From DASXMT01 sp963812965 (GTDB lineage: Bacteria; Actinomycetota; Acidimicrobiia; Acidimicrobiales; RAAP-2): a stretch of 64,000 nucleotides of DNA. Made by a program: the position numbers and the translations under genes. The stretch spans positions 323,354 to 387,353 of the forward strand of contig CAWEXG010000012.1 in assembly GCA_963812965.1 (NCBI GenBank), given 5' to 3'. Below the pieces are notes generated by a model, which saw only the letters and a program-made list of their open reading frames with translations, searched no databases and had not been told where the DNA came from. Positions 44,475 through 53,692 of the stretch are shown in pieces (the stretch's first letter is position 1; each line of letters starts with the position of its first letter).

Positions 44475-45500
44475 TCATCGCACCAGCGATTCGAACAGCT
44501 CGATGTGCTCCGCCACCATCCGGGACGTGGAGAAGTGGCTCTCGACGGCCTGCCGACAGTCCTCCCGCTTGAGCTCCCCCAGACGGCCGATGGCCGCCAC
44601 CATCTCGTCCTCGTCGTCACAGAGGAAGCCGGTGCGACCATGATCGACCACCTCGGGAGCGGCCCCTTCGGCGAAGGCCACCACCGGAGTGCCACAGGCC
44701 ATTGCCTCGATCATGACCATGCCGAATGGCTCGTTCCAGCGAATGGGGAAGAGCAGAGCCGAAGCTCCGGCAAGCAGGGTGAGCTTCTCCTCGTGCGAGA
44801 CCTCGTTGAGATAGACGGCGTCGGTTCCCAGCAACGGCTCCACCTCTTCGGTGAAGTAGCTCACTTCCCAGGGCTCGCGCATCTTGGCTGCCAGCAACAA
44901 CCGGATCCCGGCTCGGCGGGCGGCGGCAATCGCCCGGTGGGGTCCCTTGTCCGGTGCCATTCGACCCAGGAAGAGGGCGTACGGCCCGTCCTGATCGCCA
45001 TCCCCGCTGCCCATCGGAAACTGCGCTGCGTCCAGACCGTGATGGATGACCCGGGCAATGGGAATGGTGGGTGCAGCCCGCCGCTGGGCGTGGGAGATGG
45101 CAACGATGGGCACACGATCGGCAATCGCCCGGTAGAGATCAGAGAGCTCGTCGTTGAACGGCCCGTGGATCGTGGTCACCACCGGAAGGTCCGGAAAACG
45201 CTGTGCGTAGAACGGCCCCATCACCGTGTGGTCGTGGACGACGTCGCACTCACGGACAGCGTCGTAGCCATGGAGGACATGACGCAGCTCGGGGACAGCC
45301 ATGCCGATACGCACCCCTTCGGCATGGGGAAGGACCCACTGCCTGGGAACCGGACAGGTCGAGTCGCCGGTGGCATACAGGAGCACCTCGTGACCGGCGT
45401 CCTGGAACCCTCGGGCCAGCTGGTCGACCACCAGCTCGATGCCGCCGTAGAGCGGCGGTGGAATCGGCGTCCAAGGTGGGGCTATCAGTCCAATCCTCAT
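44475..45500 (-). CDS. Family 4 (GT-B) glycosyltransferase
   Basis: About 341 residues from ATG 45500. N-terminal IGLIAPPWTPIPPPLYGGIE with the GG-E loop, HDHTVMGPF, VTTIHGPFND; C-terminal nucleotide-sugar domain with ALFLGRMAPDKGPHRAI, EVSHEEKLTLLAGASALLFP and the EX7E-like RWNEPFGMVMIEAMACGTPV. Retaining transferase using a nucleotide sugar, of the type found near trehalose or capsule pathways. No partner gene nearby; acceptor unknown. Confidence 0.88.
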   Translation of the reverse strand: MRIGLIAPPWTPIPPPLYGGIELVVDQLARGFQDAGHEVLLYATGDSTCPVPRQWVLPHAEGVRIGMAVPELRHVLHGYDAVRECDVVHDHTVMGPFYAQRFPDLPVVTTIHGPFNDELSDLYRAIADRVPIVAISHAQRRAAPTIPIARVIHHGLDAAQFPMGSGDGDQDGPYALFLGRMAPDKGPHRAIAAARRAGIRLLLAAKMREPWEVSYFTEEVEPLLGTDAVYLNEVSHEEKLTLLAGASALLFPIRWNEPFGMVMIEAMACGTPVVAFAEGAAPEVVDHGRTGFLCDDEDEMVAAIGRLGELKREDCRQAVESHFSTSRMVAEHIELFESLVR

Positions 45501-45619
45501 CTGCAGATTCAAGCACCCTTTCGAGGCTCAACGACTCAACGGATGGGCAGGGCTGCAGCAGGCTCGGACACCTGTCCGTCGAGACTCACGTATGGGCACG
45601 GTAGGCTCCCGGGACGCCT

Positions 45620-45694
45620 GGCGGCGTGGCCGAGTGGTTTAGGCAGGGGCCTGCAAAGCCCCGTACGGCGGTTCGATTCCGCCCGCCGCCTCCA
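45620..45694 (+). tRNA. tRNA-Cys (GCA)
   Basis: Cloverleaf by eye: acceptor GGCGGCG with CGCCGCC, D-arm around GAGTGGTTTAGGCA, anticodon loop CTGCAAA giving GCA, T-arm GCGGTTCGATTCCGC, discriminator T and encoded CCA. Confidence 0.92.
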
Positions 45695-45897
45695 GTTGGT
45701 CTGCCTGATAGGGCCCAGGGAGTCCGCCTGCAGAACCCAGGGAGTCCGCCTGCTGTCCCCGGCTCCTCTGGGATCGGAACCAGCTGGTCATCACGAAGCG
45801 GACGGTACGACCTGATCGTTGGTGTGGATGGGCCGTGGACTCTCGTCAGGCCCACTGCCGAGTGGAGCTCGGGTGCAGTGGTATCGTCATCGCCGTC

Positions 45898-45970
45898 GGG
45901 CCGTTGGCGCAGTTGGTAGCGCACTTGCATGACGCGCAAGGGGTCGTGGGTTCGAGTCCCGCACGGCCCA
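45898..45970 (+). tRNA. tRNA-Val (GAC)
   Basis: Acceptor GGGCCGT pairs with ACGGCCC. D-arm GCGCAGTTGGTAGCGC, anticodon stem CTTGC/GCAAG with loop ATGACGC giving GAC, T-arm GTGGGTTCGAGTCCCGC. CCA is not encoded. A tyrosine integrase gene lies immediately 3', so this gene is the likely attachment site of the element to the right. Confidence 0.92.
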
Positions 45971-46070
45971 CTCCGAAATCCCTGGTCAGAGACCACTTCC
46001 CTCGGTCGTTCGTCGCCTTCAATCTCCCCACCGCGTGTTGTCGCACCGCGTACGCCGACTGAGACTCGGG

Positions 46071-47243
46071 TCAGCTGGCGTCTTTCTTGGCCCGACGGTC
46101 GAACAGCTGTTCCATGGGGAGCTTGGCCGCGTCGATAGTCGGAGTCACCGGGTGCCGGTAGACCTCTGCGGTCATCCTTGTCGTGGTGTGACCCATCACG
46201 TCCGCGACTTGTTCGAGAGGTACCCCGGCGGCGCTGAGAAGCGAGACGGCGGAGTGACGGAGTTCAGTCGGATGCCAGGTCCCTAACCCGGCTTTCTCGG
46301 TCAGGGTCGACAGGGACCGACGGAAATTGCTCGGATCAATGAGCGTACCGATATCGGACGTGAACACGAGGCCCTGTTCCTGCCACGCTCGACCGATTTT
46401 GAGGCGACGGGTGGCCTGACGCCTCTTGTGGGCTCGGAGGGCCACCAGCACGGCCCTGGGGGCATTCAAGGTACGGCGTGACTTCGGCGTCTTCGGTTCA
46501 CCGAGCCGAAGACCGGCAGGTTCGCGTTTCAGGGCTTGGCAGACTCGGACGGTGCCTCGCTTGAAGTCGATGTCATCCCACGACAGGCCCAGAACTTCTC
46601 CTGGTCGAAGCCCAAGCAAGAGCAGGATGAGCCACGCCGCTTCGAGGTTGTCGTCTTTGGCTGCTCGCAGTAGGGCCTGAGCCTGCTTCTCAGTCAACGA
46701 CCGGCGCGCTGCCTTCGGGCCGGCGGGAGTTCGGGTGAGGGCAGCCACATTTCGGATCACGAGACCTCGACGCTCGGCATCGGTGAGGGCCATGGCGAAG
46801 ACAGCTCGGACACGCATCATGGTGTTCCGGGCAGCACCTGAACGGGCCATCGAAAGGAGGAGCTGTTCTACCTCCCCGGCAGAGAGGGAGTAGAGGGTTT
46901 TTGTTCCAAATGCGGGTTTGAGGTGTCGTTCGATGGCCCAGCGGTAGTTGCTCACCGTATTCGGAGACTTCGACGAGGCCTCTTGAACCATGAGCCATTG
47001 ATCGAGGTATGGCCCAACCGTGAGCTTGCCCGACACTGATACTCCGGCGGCCATGCCGTCCCGCAGCTCCCTCAGCTTGGAGCGGGCCTCGGCATAGGTC
47101 CGCGCGTACCGTCGACGCCGGATTGGGCGCCCTATGCCATTTGGGATGGTGATGGCGGCGACCCACCGGTTTCCATCGTTATAGATGGAACCGTCGCCAG
47201 GTCCTCGACGGCGAATCTGTTTATGGCTGGTGTCTGAAGGCAT
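46071..47243 (-). CDS. Tyrosine-type site-specific integrase
   Basis: 390 residues with the three-domain phage integrase layout: N-terminal AP2-like arm-binding domain (GDGSIYNDGNRWVAAITIP), SAM-like core-binding domain (LTVGPYLDQWLMVQEASSKS) and catalytic domain with Arg in LLGLRPGEVLGLSW, Lys in GEPKTPKSRRTL, H-x-x-R in WHPTELRHSAVSLL, His in VMGHTTTRMT and nucleophile Tyr in EVYRHP. Its 3' end is 100 bp from tRNA-Val, the usual arrangement for insertion into a tRNA gene. Confidence 0.92.
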   Translation of the reverse strand: MPSDTSHKQIRRRGPGDGSIYNDGNRWVAAITIPNGIGRPIRRRRYARTYAEARSKLRELRDGMAAGVSVSGKLTVGPYLDQWLMVQEASSKSPNTVSNYRWAIERHLKPAFGTKTLYSLSAGEVEQLLLSMARSGAARNTMMRVRAVFAMALTDAERRGLVIRNVAALTRTPAGPKAARRSLTEKQAQALLRAAKDDNLEAAWLILLLLGLRPGEVLGLSWDDIDFKRGTVRVCQALKREPAGLRLGEPKTPKSRRTLNAPRAVLVALRAHKRRQATRRLKIGRAWQEQGLVFTSDIGTLIDPSNFRRSLSTLTEKAGLGTWHPTELRHSAVSLLSAAGVPLEQVADVMGHTTTRMTAEVYRHPVTPTIDAAKLPMEQLFDRRAKKDAS

Positions 47244-47281
47244 AGACGGACATTAAGGGAGGGGTATGACACCGAAGCGTG

Positions 47282-47359
47282 TCATCGCCAGCCAGCACTG
47301 ATACCGGTCAATGCTCTGACTGTCGTGGTGCCGACTAGCCCGGCTTCGGTGTCGGTCAT
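47282..47359 (-). CDS. 25-residue frame repeating the C-terminus of a neighbour
   Basis: ATG at 47359 starts two bases after the stop of the preceding frame (GCTGAGATG) and encodes MTDTEAGLVGTTTVRALTG and ISAGWR. The 397-residue protein at 48596 ends with VTDTEAGLADTTSAQLLTG and ATNG. Either a tiny gene or, after another frame change, the C-terminus of the protein encoded at 47361-48603. Confidence 0.4.
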   Translation of the reverse strand: MTDTEAGLVGTTTVRALTGISAGWR

Positions 47360-47360
47360 C

Positions 47361-47654
47361 TCAGCCTGCCGTTGAACTTGTTGCGTTGGTTCCGATGTGG
47401 GTTCCGTTGATGGTGTTCATGACAAGTCCCCCGGCGTTTGCCATCTGGTTCGCCATGTACTGCGTCGGGTCGCTTCCTTCGGCGAACTCTTTTGCTGCGT
47501 CCGTCTCGCTCGCTACTCCCGGCACCTGCTCCACGCCCGCAGCATCAGAGAGTGGTTTCAGTGGTCGGCGTGATGTCGGAGGCGTGAGAAAGCTGCTGTT
47601 GGTCATAGTCGGCCGTGAACTGCTGAAGTTCGGCTGGTGTCGGCGCATGCCCAA
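47361..47654 (-). CDS. Hypothetical, probable C-terminal continuation of the 47545-48603 protein
   Basis: The useful part is SDAAGVEQVPGVASETDAA, KEFAEGSDPTQYMANQMANA and GGLVMNTINGTHIGT. The E-F/Y-x-x-x-DPT-Y-x-A pattern resembles C-terminal ends of phage structural or tail-lysozyme-like proteins. Its frame overlaps the end of the previous one by 110 nt, so a single frame change near 47600 would fuse them. As a separate gene it would start at ATG 47654 or 47648 without a clear ribosome site. Confidence 0.45.
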   Translation of the reverse strand: MGMRRHQPNFSSSRPTMTNSSFLTPPTSRRPLKPLSDAAGVEQVPGVASETDAAKEFAEGSDPTQYMANQMANAGGLVMNTINGTHIGTNATSSTAG

Positions 47655-48603
47655 CCTCCTCCTCGAAGGCGCTCTGTAGAGCCGTAGACAGCTCTGAGTC
47701 CGTCGCCACCGTCACCGGAGATGCCGTCTTCCCGAGGATCGACGATATGCCGCCCTGAGCGTTCTCGGCCGCTGTCTCGTTCTGGAGTTGCTGAACCCAC
47801 GTGACCTGTTTGCCAGAAGCGTTCACGGTCGCTGTGTCGGTCAGGAGGTTCCCCCACGCCTGCATGGTGGGAGTGTCGAAGTGTCCTGGCGTGTAGGTGG
47901 TCGAAGTCCCCGGTTGGATGTCGCTGGAGTAGTAGCCGGCTTGATAGAGCTGGTTCTGGAGCTCCGTTAGCTGTTGAGCGTTGAGGTTGTAAATGCCCAT
48001 CGCCGCCTTGGTGATGCTTTGGGTCTGCGGGGCTCCCGGGGTCGATGAGGTTGTGGTGAGCGGAACGCCCAACTGCTTCGCTATCGCATTCCACTGGTCA
48101 CCCTCAGCGCCATTGGTGCTCAACCCCATCTTGTTCACGATGTTGTCGAGGGTCGTTGTCTTACTCCCGTTGGTATCGGGTAGAGCTGAGAATCCCAAGT
48201 CTCCGGCAGCCGTCAGTGGGTTCTTTTCCTTGACCGTTGACAAGGGCGGCGGCGTTTTCGTCTTAACGACTCCGAACTGCTTACTGAGTGCGTTCTCGAC
48301 CTGGGTGACGAGCGGCTCTTTTCTGCTCGGCTTGATCCCGAGTTTGTCAGCGATGGCTCCGATGACCTGGTTAGAGGCCAACGGCTTCGAGGTCGAAGTT
48401 GCCGCTCCATCACCCGTGTAGATCGTCAGGTTCGGGTCCGTGATCCCCCACGCGCTTGGGTTGTCCGTTGGCGTTAGCTTGTTCGCCGGAACGTTGTCGA
48501 ACTGGCTGGGGGCTTCATTTTCGTACGAGGGGCCAGTTGTTACAGGCACGGTCGTCGCCGTCGAACTTTTCTGTGAGCCAATGAAGTTGCTGGTCTTAAC
48601 CAT
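47545..48603 (-). CDS. Phage-type structural protein, Thr/Ser/Gln-rich
   Basis: 352 residues, MVKTSNFIGSQKSST at the start, low in aromatic and basic residues and rich in Thr, Ser, Asn and Gln. Contains two LysM-free repeats of the kind IADKLGIKPSRKEPLVTQVE and IVNKMGLSTNGAEGDQWNAI, followed by a peptidoglycan-binding-like LNAQQLTELQNQLYQAGYY. The last element suggests a wall-penetrating or virion protein. Start ATG overlaps the upstream stop by 8 nt. Family not recognised. Confidence 0.6.
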   Translation of the reverse strand: MVKTSNFIGSQKSSTATTVPVTTGPSYENEAPSQFDNVPANKLTPTDNPSAWGITDPNLTIYTGDGAATSTSKPLASNQVIGAIADKLGIKPSRKEPLVTQVENALSKQFGVVKTKTPPPLSTVKEKNPLTAAGDLGFSALPDTNGSKTTTLDNIVNKMGLSTNGAEGDQWNAIAKQLGVPLTTTSSTPGAPQTQSITKAAMGIYNLNAQQLTELQNQLYQAGYYSSDIQPGTSTTYTPGHFDTPTMQAWGNLLTDTATVNASGKQVTWVQQLQNETAAENAQGGISSILGKTASPVTVATDSELSTALQSAFEEEVGHAPTPAELQQFTADYDQQQLSHASDITPTTETTL

Positions 48604-49789
48604 TGGTCGCTCCTGTCAGTAGTTGCGCTGATGTCGTGTCGGCCAGCCCTGCTTCGGTGTCGGTCACTTCAGGTCGAATGAGGACATTCCACATGTCGGA
48701 GACGGCGGGGTTCTCTTGCGCGTACTCGTTCCCTTCGGCGATGAAGTTGGCCTTCATCGCGTCCTTTTCTTTCTCGGCTGCCGTCGAGGTTTGGCCGAGC
48801 AGAGTGGAGTAGGACTGCTGATAGGCGTCGAACCCTTGGAGCAACGTTCGCACCTGGTCCGTCTGCGCTGATTCAGGGATCGACGGGTCTTCCAGAGCCG
48901 TGTTGAGCTCGTCGATCGTCTCTTCCCGCTGCACCTTCTTGGTGCTGGATGTGAGCGATTGAGCGAAGGTGGGATTCTGCGCCAAGAACTGCTGTGACTC
49001 CTGGTCCCAGTTGGCACGGATGGCCGACGCCTGTGCGGGATCGTTCTTCACCTGTGCGAGCGAAGCCTGTTCCTCGTCGTAGCCGTTGTAGTACTGGCTG
49101 GCAGCCGGGGCCGTGATGATGTCGTCCAGGAAGGATTCAGGAGTCTTGGTGTCCCGGAGCCCATACTGAATCTGCTCTCGGTACGCAGCCGCGTTGAACG
49201 GCTCGTTGCCCATCGTGCGAGGGATGAGCCACCCGGCGGCTTGTGGGTACTCCTTCACGAAATCGGCATTCGAGTTGAGGAAGTTGGCTGCTGCTTGCGT
49301 CGACGGGAGCTCAGCACCGCCTGTCGAGGTGGAGTCGAACACCGTGTAGGCCGAGGCGTTGGGGTTCTCCTTCAAGAACTCGCTGACGGCTTGGTCATAG
49401 GGCAACTCGTTCATAAGTGTGGTGAGTCGGCCACTGAGGTTCGTCGGGTCGAACTCTTCGGTGGGCGATGCAGGGGCAGCAAATCCGAGCGCCGTCTTCG
49501 TGAAGAACAGAATCCGTGTCCAGTTCTTCACGCGGTCGATGTACTGCTGCTTCTGTTGTGTGCTCGCATCTGCCGGGAGGCCATTCCCGGAGGCTTGGAG
49601 CTCCTGCATCGCCTTCACCATCGCCGAGCTGAACTCACTCGGTGTGTCTGGGCTGGCACTAACCGTTTCGATGAGTCGGCTCAGGGTGGTGGGGAGAATC
49701 TGCTCCCAATAGCTGTTCGACGCGCCTGACTGAAGGACCGCCTGGTTGACACCCTGCATCTCTGGAAACATCTGAGCGAGGGCCTTCAT
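48596..49789 (-). CDS. C-terminal part of a very large phage-type protein
   Basis: 397 residues, MKALAQMFPEMQGVNQAV at the start, mostly helical and hydrophilic. It is probably not an independent gene. One base shift at about 49795 makes the upstream frame read AAIPMKALAQMFPE directly after NPLTPSVGP, which is how such proteins continue. It ends with the module VTDTEAGLADTTSAQLLTG, which recurs at 47282-47359. There is no ribosome site before 49789. Confidence 0.6.
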   Translation of the reverse strand: MKALAQMFPEMQGVNQAVLQSGASNSYWEQILPTTLSRLIETVSASPDTPSEFSSAMVKAMQELQASGNGLPADASTQQKQQYIDRVKNWTRILFFTKTALGFAAPASPTEEFDPTNLSGRLTTLMNELPYDQAVSEFLKENPNASAYTVFDSTSTGGAELPSTQAAANFLNSNADFVKEYPQAAGWLIPRTMGNEPFNAAAYREQIQYGLRDTKTPESFLDDIITAPAASQYYNGYDEEQASLAQVKNDPAQASAIRANWDQESQQFLAQNPTFAQSLTSSTKKVQREETIDELNTALEDPSIPESAQTDQVRTLLQGFDAYQQSYSTLLGQTSTAAEKEKDAMKANFIAEGNEYAQENPAVSDMWNVLIRPEVTDTEAGLADTTSAQLLTGATNG

Positions 49790-52700
49790 GGGGATGGCCG
49801 CAGGTTGGCCCGACCGAAGGCGTCAGAGGATTGGAGAGCCCCGGCATGATGTTCTTCACTTGGCCCGTGAACGGGATCGACAATGGCACCGAGGCCGGGA
49901 TGCCGATGGCCTGTGCGGCTCTGGCGATGGCCGTCGTCACGTACTGGCTGCCTGGGTAGTAGAAGAACTCGTTGCCGTCTTGATCCCGTTGGATGATCCC
50001 GGAAGTGCGCAGCCCGTTCATCCCGAGCTGGGCCTTGGCGATGGCTGAGGGATGGGTGACGAACGTCTTTACCCACCGTTTGATGAACTGGTCCTGGGCG
50101 AACAGGAACGGCATGGCCGTGCGATGCAGCACCTCGAACTGGGAACGAATCTCAGGACTGTGGATGTAGGGCTTGATCGTGTTGAGCGCCCGTTCCGCTG
50201 CAATGTGGCTGGCGAGCTCGTCGGCGTTCTCGCCTTTACCGGCGAACTTCTCGGCCCACGGGCGCACCTCCTGAAGCGCTTTGGTGAAGGCGTGGAGAGT
50301 GTTCGGCTCCCGTGCCAGCCAGTCCATCATCTGTGACAGGTGAGTGAATCCTTTCTGCACCAGATCGGCCGTCTTGGAGGCGATGGGAACCATGTCGGGT
50401 CCGTACACGCTGGCCGGTAGATCACGGGCAGCGACCTTCTCCAGCGTCTGCATCCTCGGCTCAGCCCCGGTACGCAACATCTCCTTCACCACGTCGTCGA
50501 GAACGTCACCTTCCTGGGGATCGGACGAGCGTACGAGAGCGTTGACGTGGGCCACAGCCGTGCGAGCCCACTCCTTGTCGACTTCCTTCTGTGTGGCGTC
50601 GACGCCGAGCTGTCGGCCGTCTGGTGTCGAGAACGAACGCTTGAACATCGACTTCTGATCGGCGAAACCTGGGTCTTCCAGAATCTTCATGACGTTGCGA
50701 ACCTGGGTCTGGTTCGACTCGTCGATGTCGGCCAGGACCGCTTGTCCGATCTTCGACCTGGCTACCGTCCCCAACGACATCGCCCACTTCTGCCGATAGA
50801 GGGGGTCAGCTGCTGTCGCCTCGGAGTACGTCCCCTTGTCCTTCCACCGGACGACGGTGGGCTTGCCATCGGTCATGATCATCTTTAGGTCTTCGGCCTG
50901 GTCGTAGCCGCCACCGGCATGGGCGACTGCCGAGATGTTCGGGGACAAGCCGTCCCACACGTTCTTGTGGAAGAGCGCTGCTGCCTCGTGGTATTGCTCC
51001 CGGCTGATCGAAGGGTCAATGACGTGAAACGCTCGCCACGCTGCATCACCGAAGATCGAGGTAGCGAAGTCCCTGGTCGACTGGGCAGCCCCGACAACCG
51101 GAGCGGGGATGTGGTCGGTCAGCACTCCCACAGCTCGCCCGATCTTGGATATCTGAGGTTCGATCCCGTCCTCCGCATCCTGGGTTGCTTTCAGGGCGTC
51201 AGCGGCCTTCTTCGCCGTCCGGTTCGCCAGACGGGAGGCGATCATGCCCAGCCCACCTTCACGCAGCGCATAGCCGAGGTCTTCGTCGAGTGAGACACGG
51301 ATCGGGAAGCCGACACGGAAGAGAACACCGGTTCGCCAGGCGCTCATGAACTTCTCTGCGGCCCCCGGTACGTCGATGCCGAGCCCCTTCAGGAATGTGT
51401 TCTGCTTCGCAGCGGCTCGAACCTCGTGGAATGACGGCAAGAACACTCGGGTGTTCTCTTGCCCGTCGAGCACGGCCGAGCGGGAGTTGTCGGCGAACTT
51501 GTCGAGCCCCAGGGGTGAGTACGTTTCGCCGTGAAACGACTTGTCCAGAGCATCCATGATCTCTTCGCCGACGCCTGGTCCGTTCCGGTCCGAGTACACA
51601 CCGGCCAACTGGAGCATCTGCTCTGTGGCTGCCTTGACGATGTTGAACTTCTGGCCCATGTCCGGGGTGCGGACGTACATGTCGACGATCTTGTTGACCG
51701 CCTGGGACGGCATCGCGTACTGGAGCATCCGCTTCAGGTTGATAGCCGATTCAGGGTCGGCCAGGTCGAGGTAGGGCTTGTCGGCTGTCAGCGTGGTCAT
51801 CTGGCGGAAAGCCCGTGCGACCTTGGTCGGACCGCCGAGAACGACCGAGCTTGCGTAGCCGCCTGCTCTCTTCGCCATCATGTGTTCGCCATCGACAGGA
51901 GCCACGTCGGCAGCGGTATCGGGCAGCACGTGGAGTGCATCCATCGCCACGCCACTGGGCCCTGACATCCCGGCGAGATCACCTGCGTGGAGCGGTTCAC
52001 TCTTTAGGGCATTGACCACCTCGTCGGCGTCTGTGCCACGGTCGGCCAAGAAGTCGACGCCGCTCTTGAAGACACCCTTGGCGGTGAGGCGAGCAAGTCC
52101 CGAAGCCGACAGGTGGGGCATGATCGCTGCTGTCCCGCTCAGCCGTGCTGCTTTCCCCCCGAGAACCGCGCTCATCCCAGCCTGGGAGGAGAGCCACGTC
52201 TTCAGAGAGTCCGGCGAGTCGACGCCGGCATCGGCGAGCTGACCCGACACCTTGGCGAGACGAGGGTCAACGTCCTGGAGAGCTCCGTAGCCCTTTTCGT
52301 TGATCGTCTTGGTGACGGTATCCATCCACCGCTGGGCACCAGCGCGGTCGGCCCAGTTGTTGATAAGCGCTTCGTAGTCCGAGGAGTTGCCAGCGGTGTA
52401 GTGAGCCGCTGTAGAGGCGTCGATACCCCACTTGGCTGCGTCGTAGGCTTCGGCTCCCTTGCCTCCTATGAAGGTGGGGTCTATAGCCACGTCGGTGGCC
52501 GCGTCGATGCCTCCTGAGATGAGTTTCCCAAGCTCGGGATGTTTCACTAGGAACGGCTCACCAACAATGGAGCGGCCCACACTTATCTTGGACGCCTGGA
52601 GTTTCTGGACTGTCTCTTTCAGCTCAGGATTGTTGGCGATTTTCTTGACGATGGCTTGACGTTGAGCAGGCGCGTAGCTGTTCACGACCTCCTGCTCTGG

Positions 52701-53396
52701 GACCCCGCTGGCAAGTGCCGAGGCGATCTTGAACGTTCCGGGGTCGACCTGGCTTCTGATCTGGCGCTCAATAGCCGGATCGAACGACTTCTCACCGTTC
52801 GACGTTTCCCGCCACGCCCTCGACCAAGCCGACGCAGAGAACATGTCAGCAAAATCGTTGATATCAATACTGTTTCCCGAGCCTCCTTCGGCCCTGGCAG
52901 CGACGTGAGCTTCCGATTCTCCTTGCTTCAGTTCGCCCATCTCGCCCATCACCTGTCTGGTGCGGAGGAGGTGTTGCGTAAACCGTAGCGGTGAGCTCGT
53001 GGCGTTCATTGCGTCCCCTACTCCACGTTGAAGCCATTTCCCGGCAGTGGCACCGATATGAGCGATGTCGTTGAAGACACCGCCGACGAGGGAGCTTCCT
53101 GCCGACTTGCCCGTGGCCTGGGGACCAGGGGGGGCCGTGTAGCCCACCGAGGCGTACTGCTGTTGTTCTTGGGGGGTTGAGGCGTTCCACAACGCTCGCT
53201 GTTGGGACACGTCCATCTTCTGCAACGTCGCCACGGTGTTGGTGGCTTGGGCATAGGCAGCCGTGGCCGTGGCGTTGCCGATGGCCTCCTGACGAGACGT
53301 AGCAACTGAAGCGGCTGCGACGACGGACTCAGGGTCGAGTGTCGAGGCGCTGTTCATCGCCGCCATGATGTTGGCTGGATCGGGGGTCGTCGTCAT
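49659..53396 (-). CDS. Very large phage-type protein (about 1,200 residues before a frame change)
   Basis: Start ATG at 53396 overlaps the whiB stop as ATGA. The N-terminus is Ala/Thr/Gln-rich (MTTTPDPANIMAAMNSAST), followed by helical regions, a Gly/Ala segment (ISGGIDAATDVAIDPTFIGG) and a long C-terminal part with MPFLFAQDQFIKRWVKTFV and SQYVTTAIARAAQAIGIPAS. True sequence ends near NPLTPSVGP; the last 45 residues are out of frame. Joined with the next frame it would exceed 1,600 residues. Size, composition and position suggest an internal virion or ejection protein; this is inference, no family is recognised. Confidence 0.65.
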   Translation of the reverse strand: MTTTPDPANIMAAMNSASTLDPESVVAAASVATSRQEAIGNATATAAYAQATNTVATLQKMDVSQQRALWNASTPQEQQQYASVGYTAPPGPQATGKSAGSSLVGGVFNDIAHIGATAGKWLQRGVGDAMNATSSPLRFTQHLLRTRQVMGEMGELKQGESEAHVAARAEGGSGNSIDINDFADMFSASAWSRAWRETSNGEKSFDPAIERQIRSQVDPGTFKIASALASGVPEQEVVNSYAPAQRQAIVKKIANNPELKETVQKLQASKISVGRSIVGEPFLVKHPELGKLISGGIDAATDVAIDPTFIGGKGAEAYDAAKWGIDASTAAHYTAGNSSDYEALINNWADRAGAQRWMDTVTKTINEKGYGALQDVDPRLAKVSGQLADAGVDSPDSLKTWLSSQAGMSAVLGGKAARLSGTAAIMPHLSASGLARLTAKGVFKSGVDFLADRGTDADEVVNALKSEPLHAGDLAGMSGPSGVAMDALHVLPDTAADVAPVDGEHMMAKRAGGYASSVVLGGPTKVARAFRQMTTLTADKPYLDLADPESAINLKRMLQYAMPSQAVNKIVDMYVRTPDMGQKFNIVKAATEQMLQLAGVYSDRNGPGVGEEIMDALDKSFHGETYSPLGLDKFADNSRSAVLDGQENTRVFLPSFHEVRAAAKQNTFLKGLGIDVPGAAEKFMSAWRTGVLFRVGFPIRVSLDEDLGYALREGGLGMIASRLANRTAKKAADALKATQDAEDGIEPQISKIGRAVGVLTDHIPAPVVGAAQSTRDFATSIFGDAAWRAFHVIDPSISREQYHEAAALFHKNVWDGLSPNISAVAHAGGGYDQAEDLKMIMTDGKPTVVRWKDKGTYSEATAADPLYRQKWAMSLGTVARSKIGQAVLADIDESNQTQVRNVMKILEDPGFADQKSMFKRSFSTPDGRQLGVDATQKEVDKEWARTAVAHVNALVRSSDPQEGDVLDDVVKEMLRTGAEPRMQTLEKVAARDLPASVYGPDMVPIASKTADLVQKGFTHLSQMMDWLAREPNTLHAFTKALQEVRPWAEKFAGKGENADELASHIAAERALNTIKPYIHSPEIRSQFEVLHRTAMPFLFAQDQFIKRWVKTFVTHPSAIAKAQLGMNGLRTSGIIQRDQDGNEFFYYPGSQYVTTAIARAAQAIGIPASVPLSIPFTGQVKNIMPGLSNPLTPSVGPTCGHPHEGPRSDVSRDAGCQPGGPSVRRVEQLLGADSPHHPEPTHRNG

Positions 53397-53692
53397 TTAC
53401 AACTTCTTTTGGATGGAATCGTGGTGACCAGGGGATCTATCTCTGGTCGCCTTAGGTCGATGGATCGAGCTCTTCGGATGGCCGCTCGTTGGTCGGGGGT
53501 CGTACCACCCCAAATGCCGAACAGTTCGTGGTGAAGCGCCCATTCGAGACAATCGTGCTGAACGGGACAACCTTGGCAGAGGCGTTTCACCGGGCGAGTA
53601 TTTGCACCCCTCCCCGGGAAGAACAGATCGGTGCTCTCGTTTTGGCACGCGGCACGAAAACGCCAGCCGTGGCTCGCTGACTGAAGGTCCAT
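53393..53692 (-). CDS. WhiB-family iron-sulfur regulator (element-encoded)
   Basis: 99 residues. The four cluster Cys are C16, C39, C42 and C48 (AACQNE and LCQGCPVQHDCLEW), followed by the G-(I/V)-W-G-G turn in FGIWGGTTPDQR and a basic C-terminus. A [4Fe-4S] protein that binds the primary sigma factor. Mycobacteriophage homologues interfere with host whiB2 or give superinfection exclusion, so a phage-type regulatory role is plausible here. Start immediately follows the SSB stop. Confidence 0.9.
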   Translation of the reverse strand: MDLQSASHGWRFRAACQNESTDLFFPGRGANTRPVKRLCQGCPVQHDCLEWALHHELFGIWGGTTPDQRAAIRRARSIDLRRPEIDPLVTTIPSKRSCK

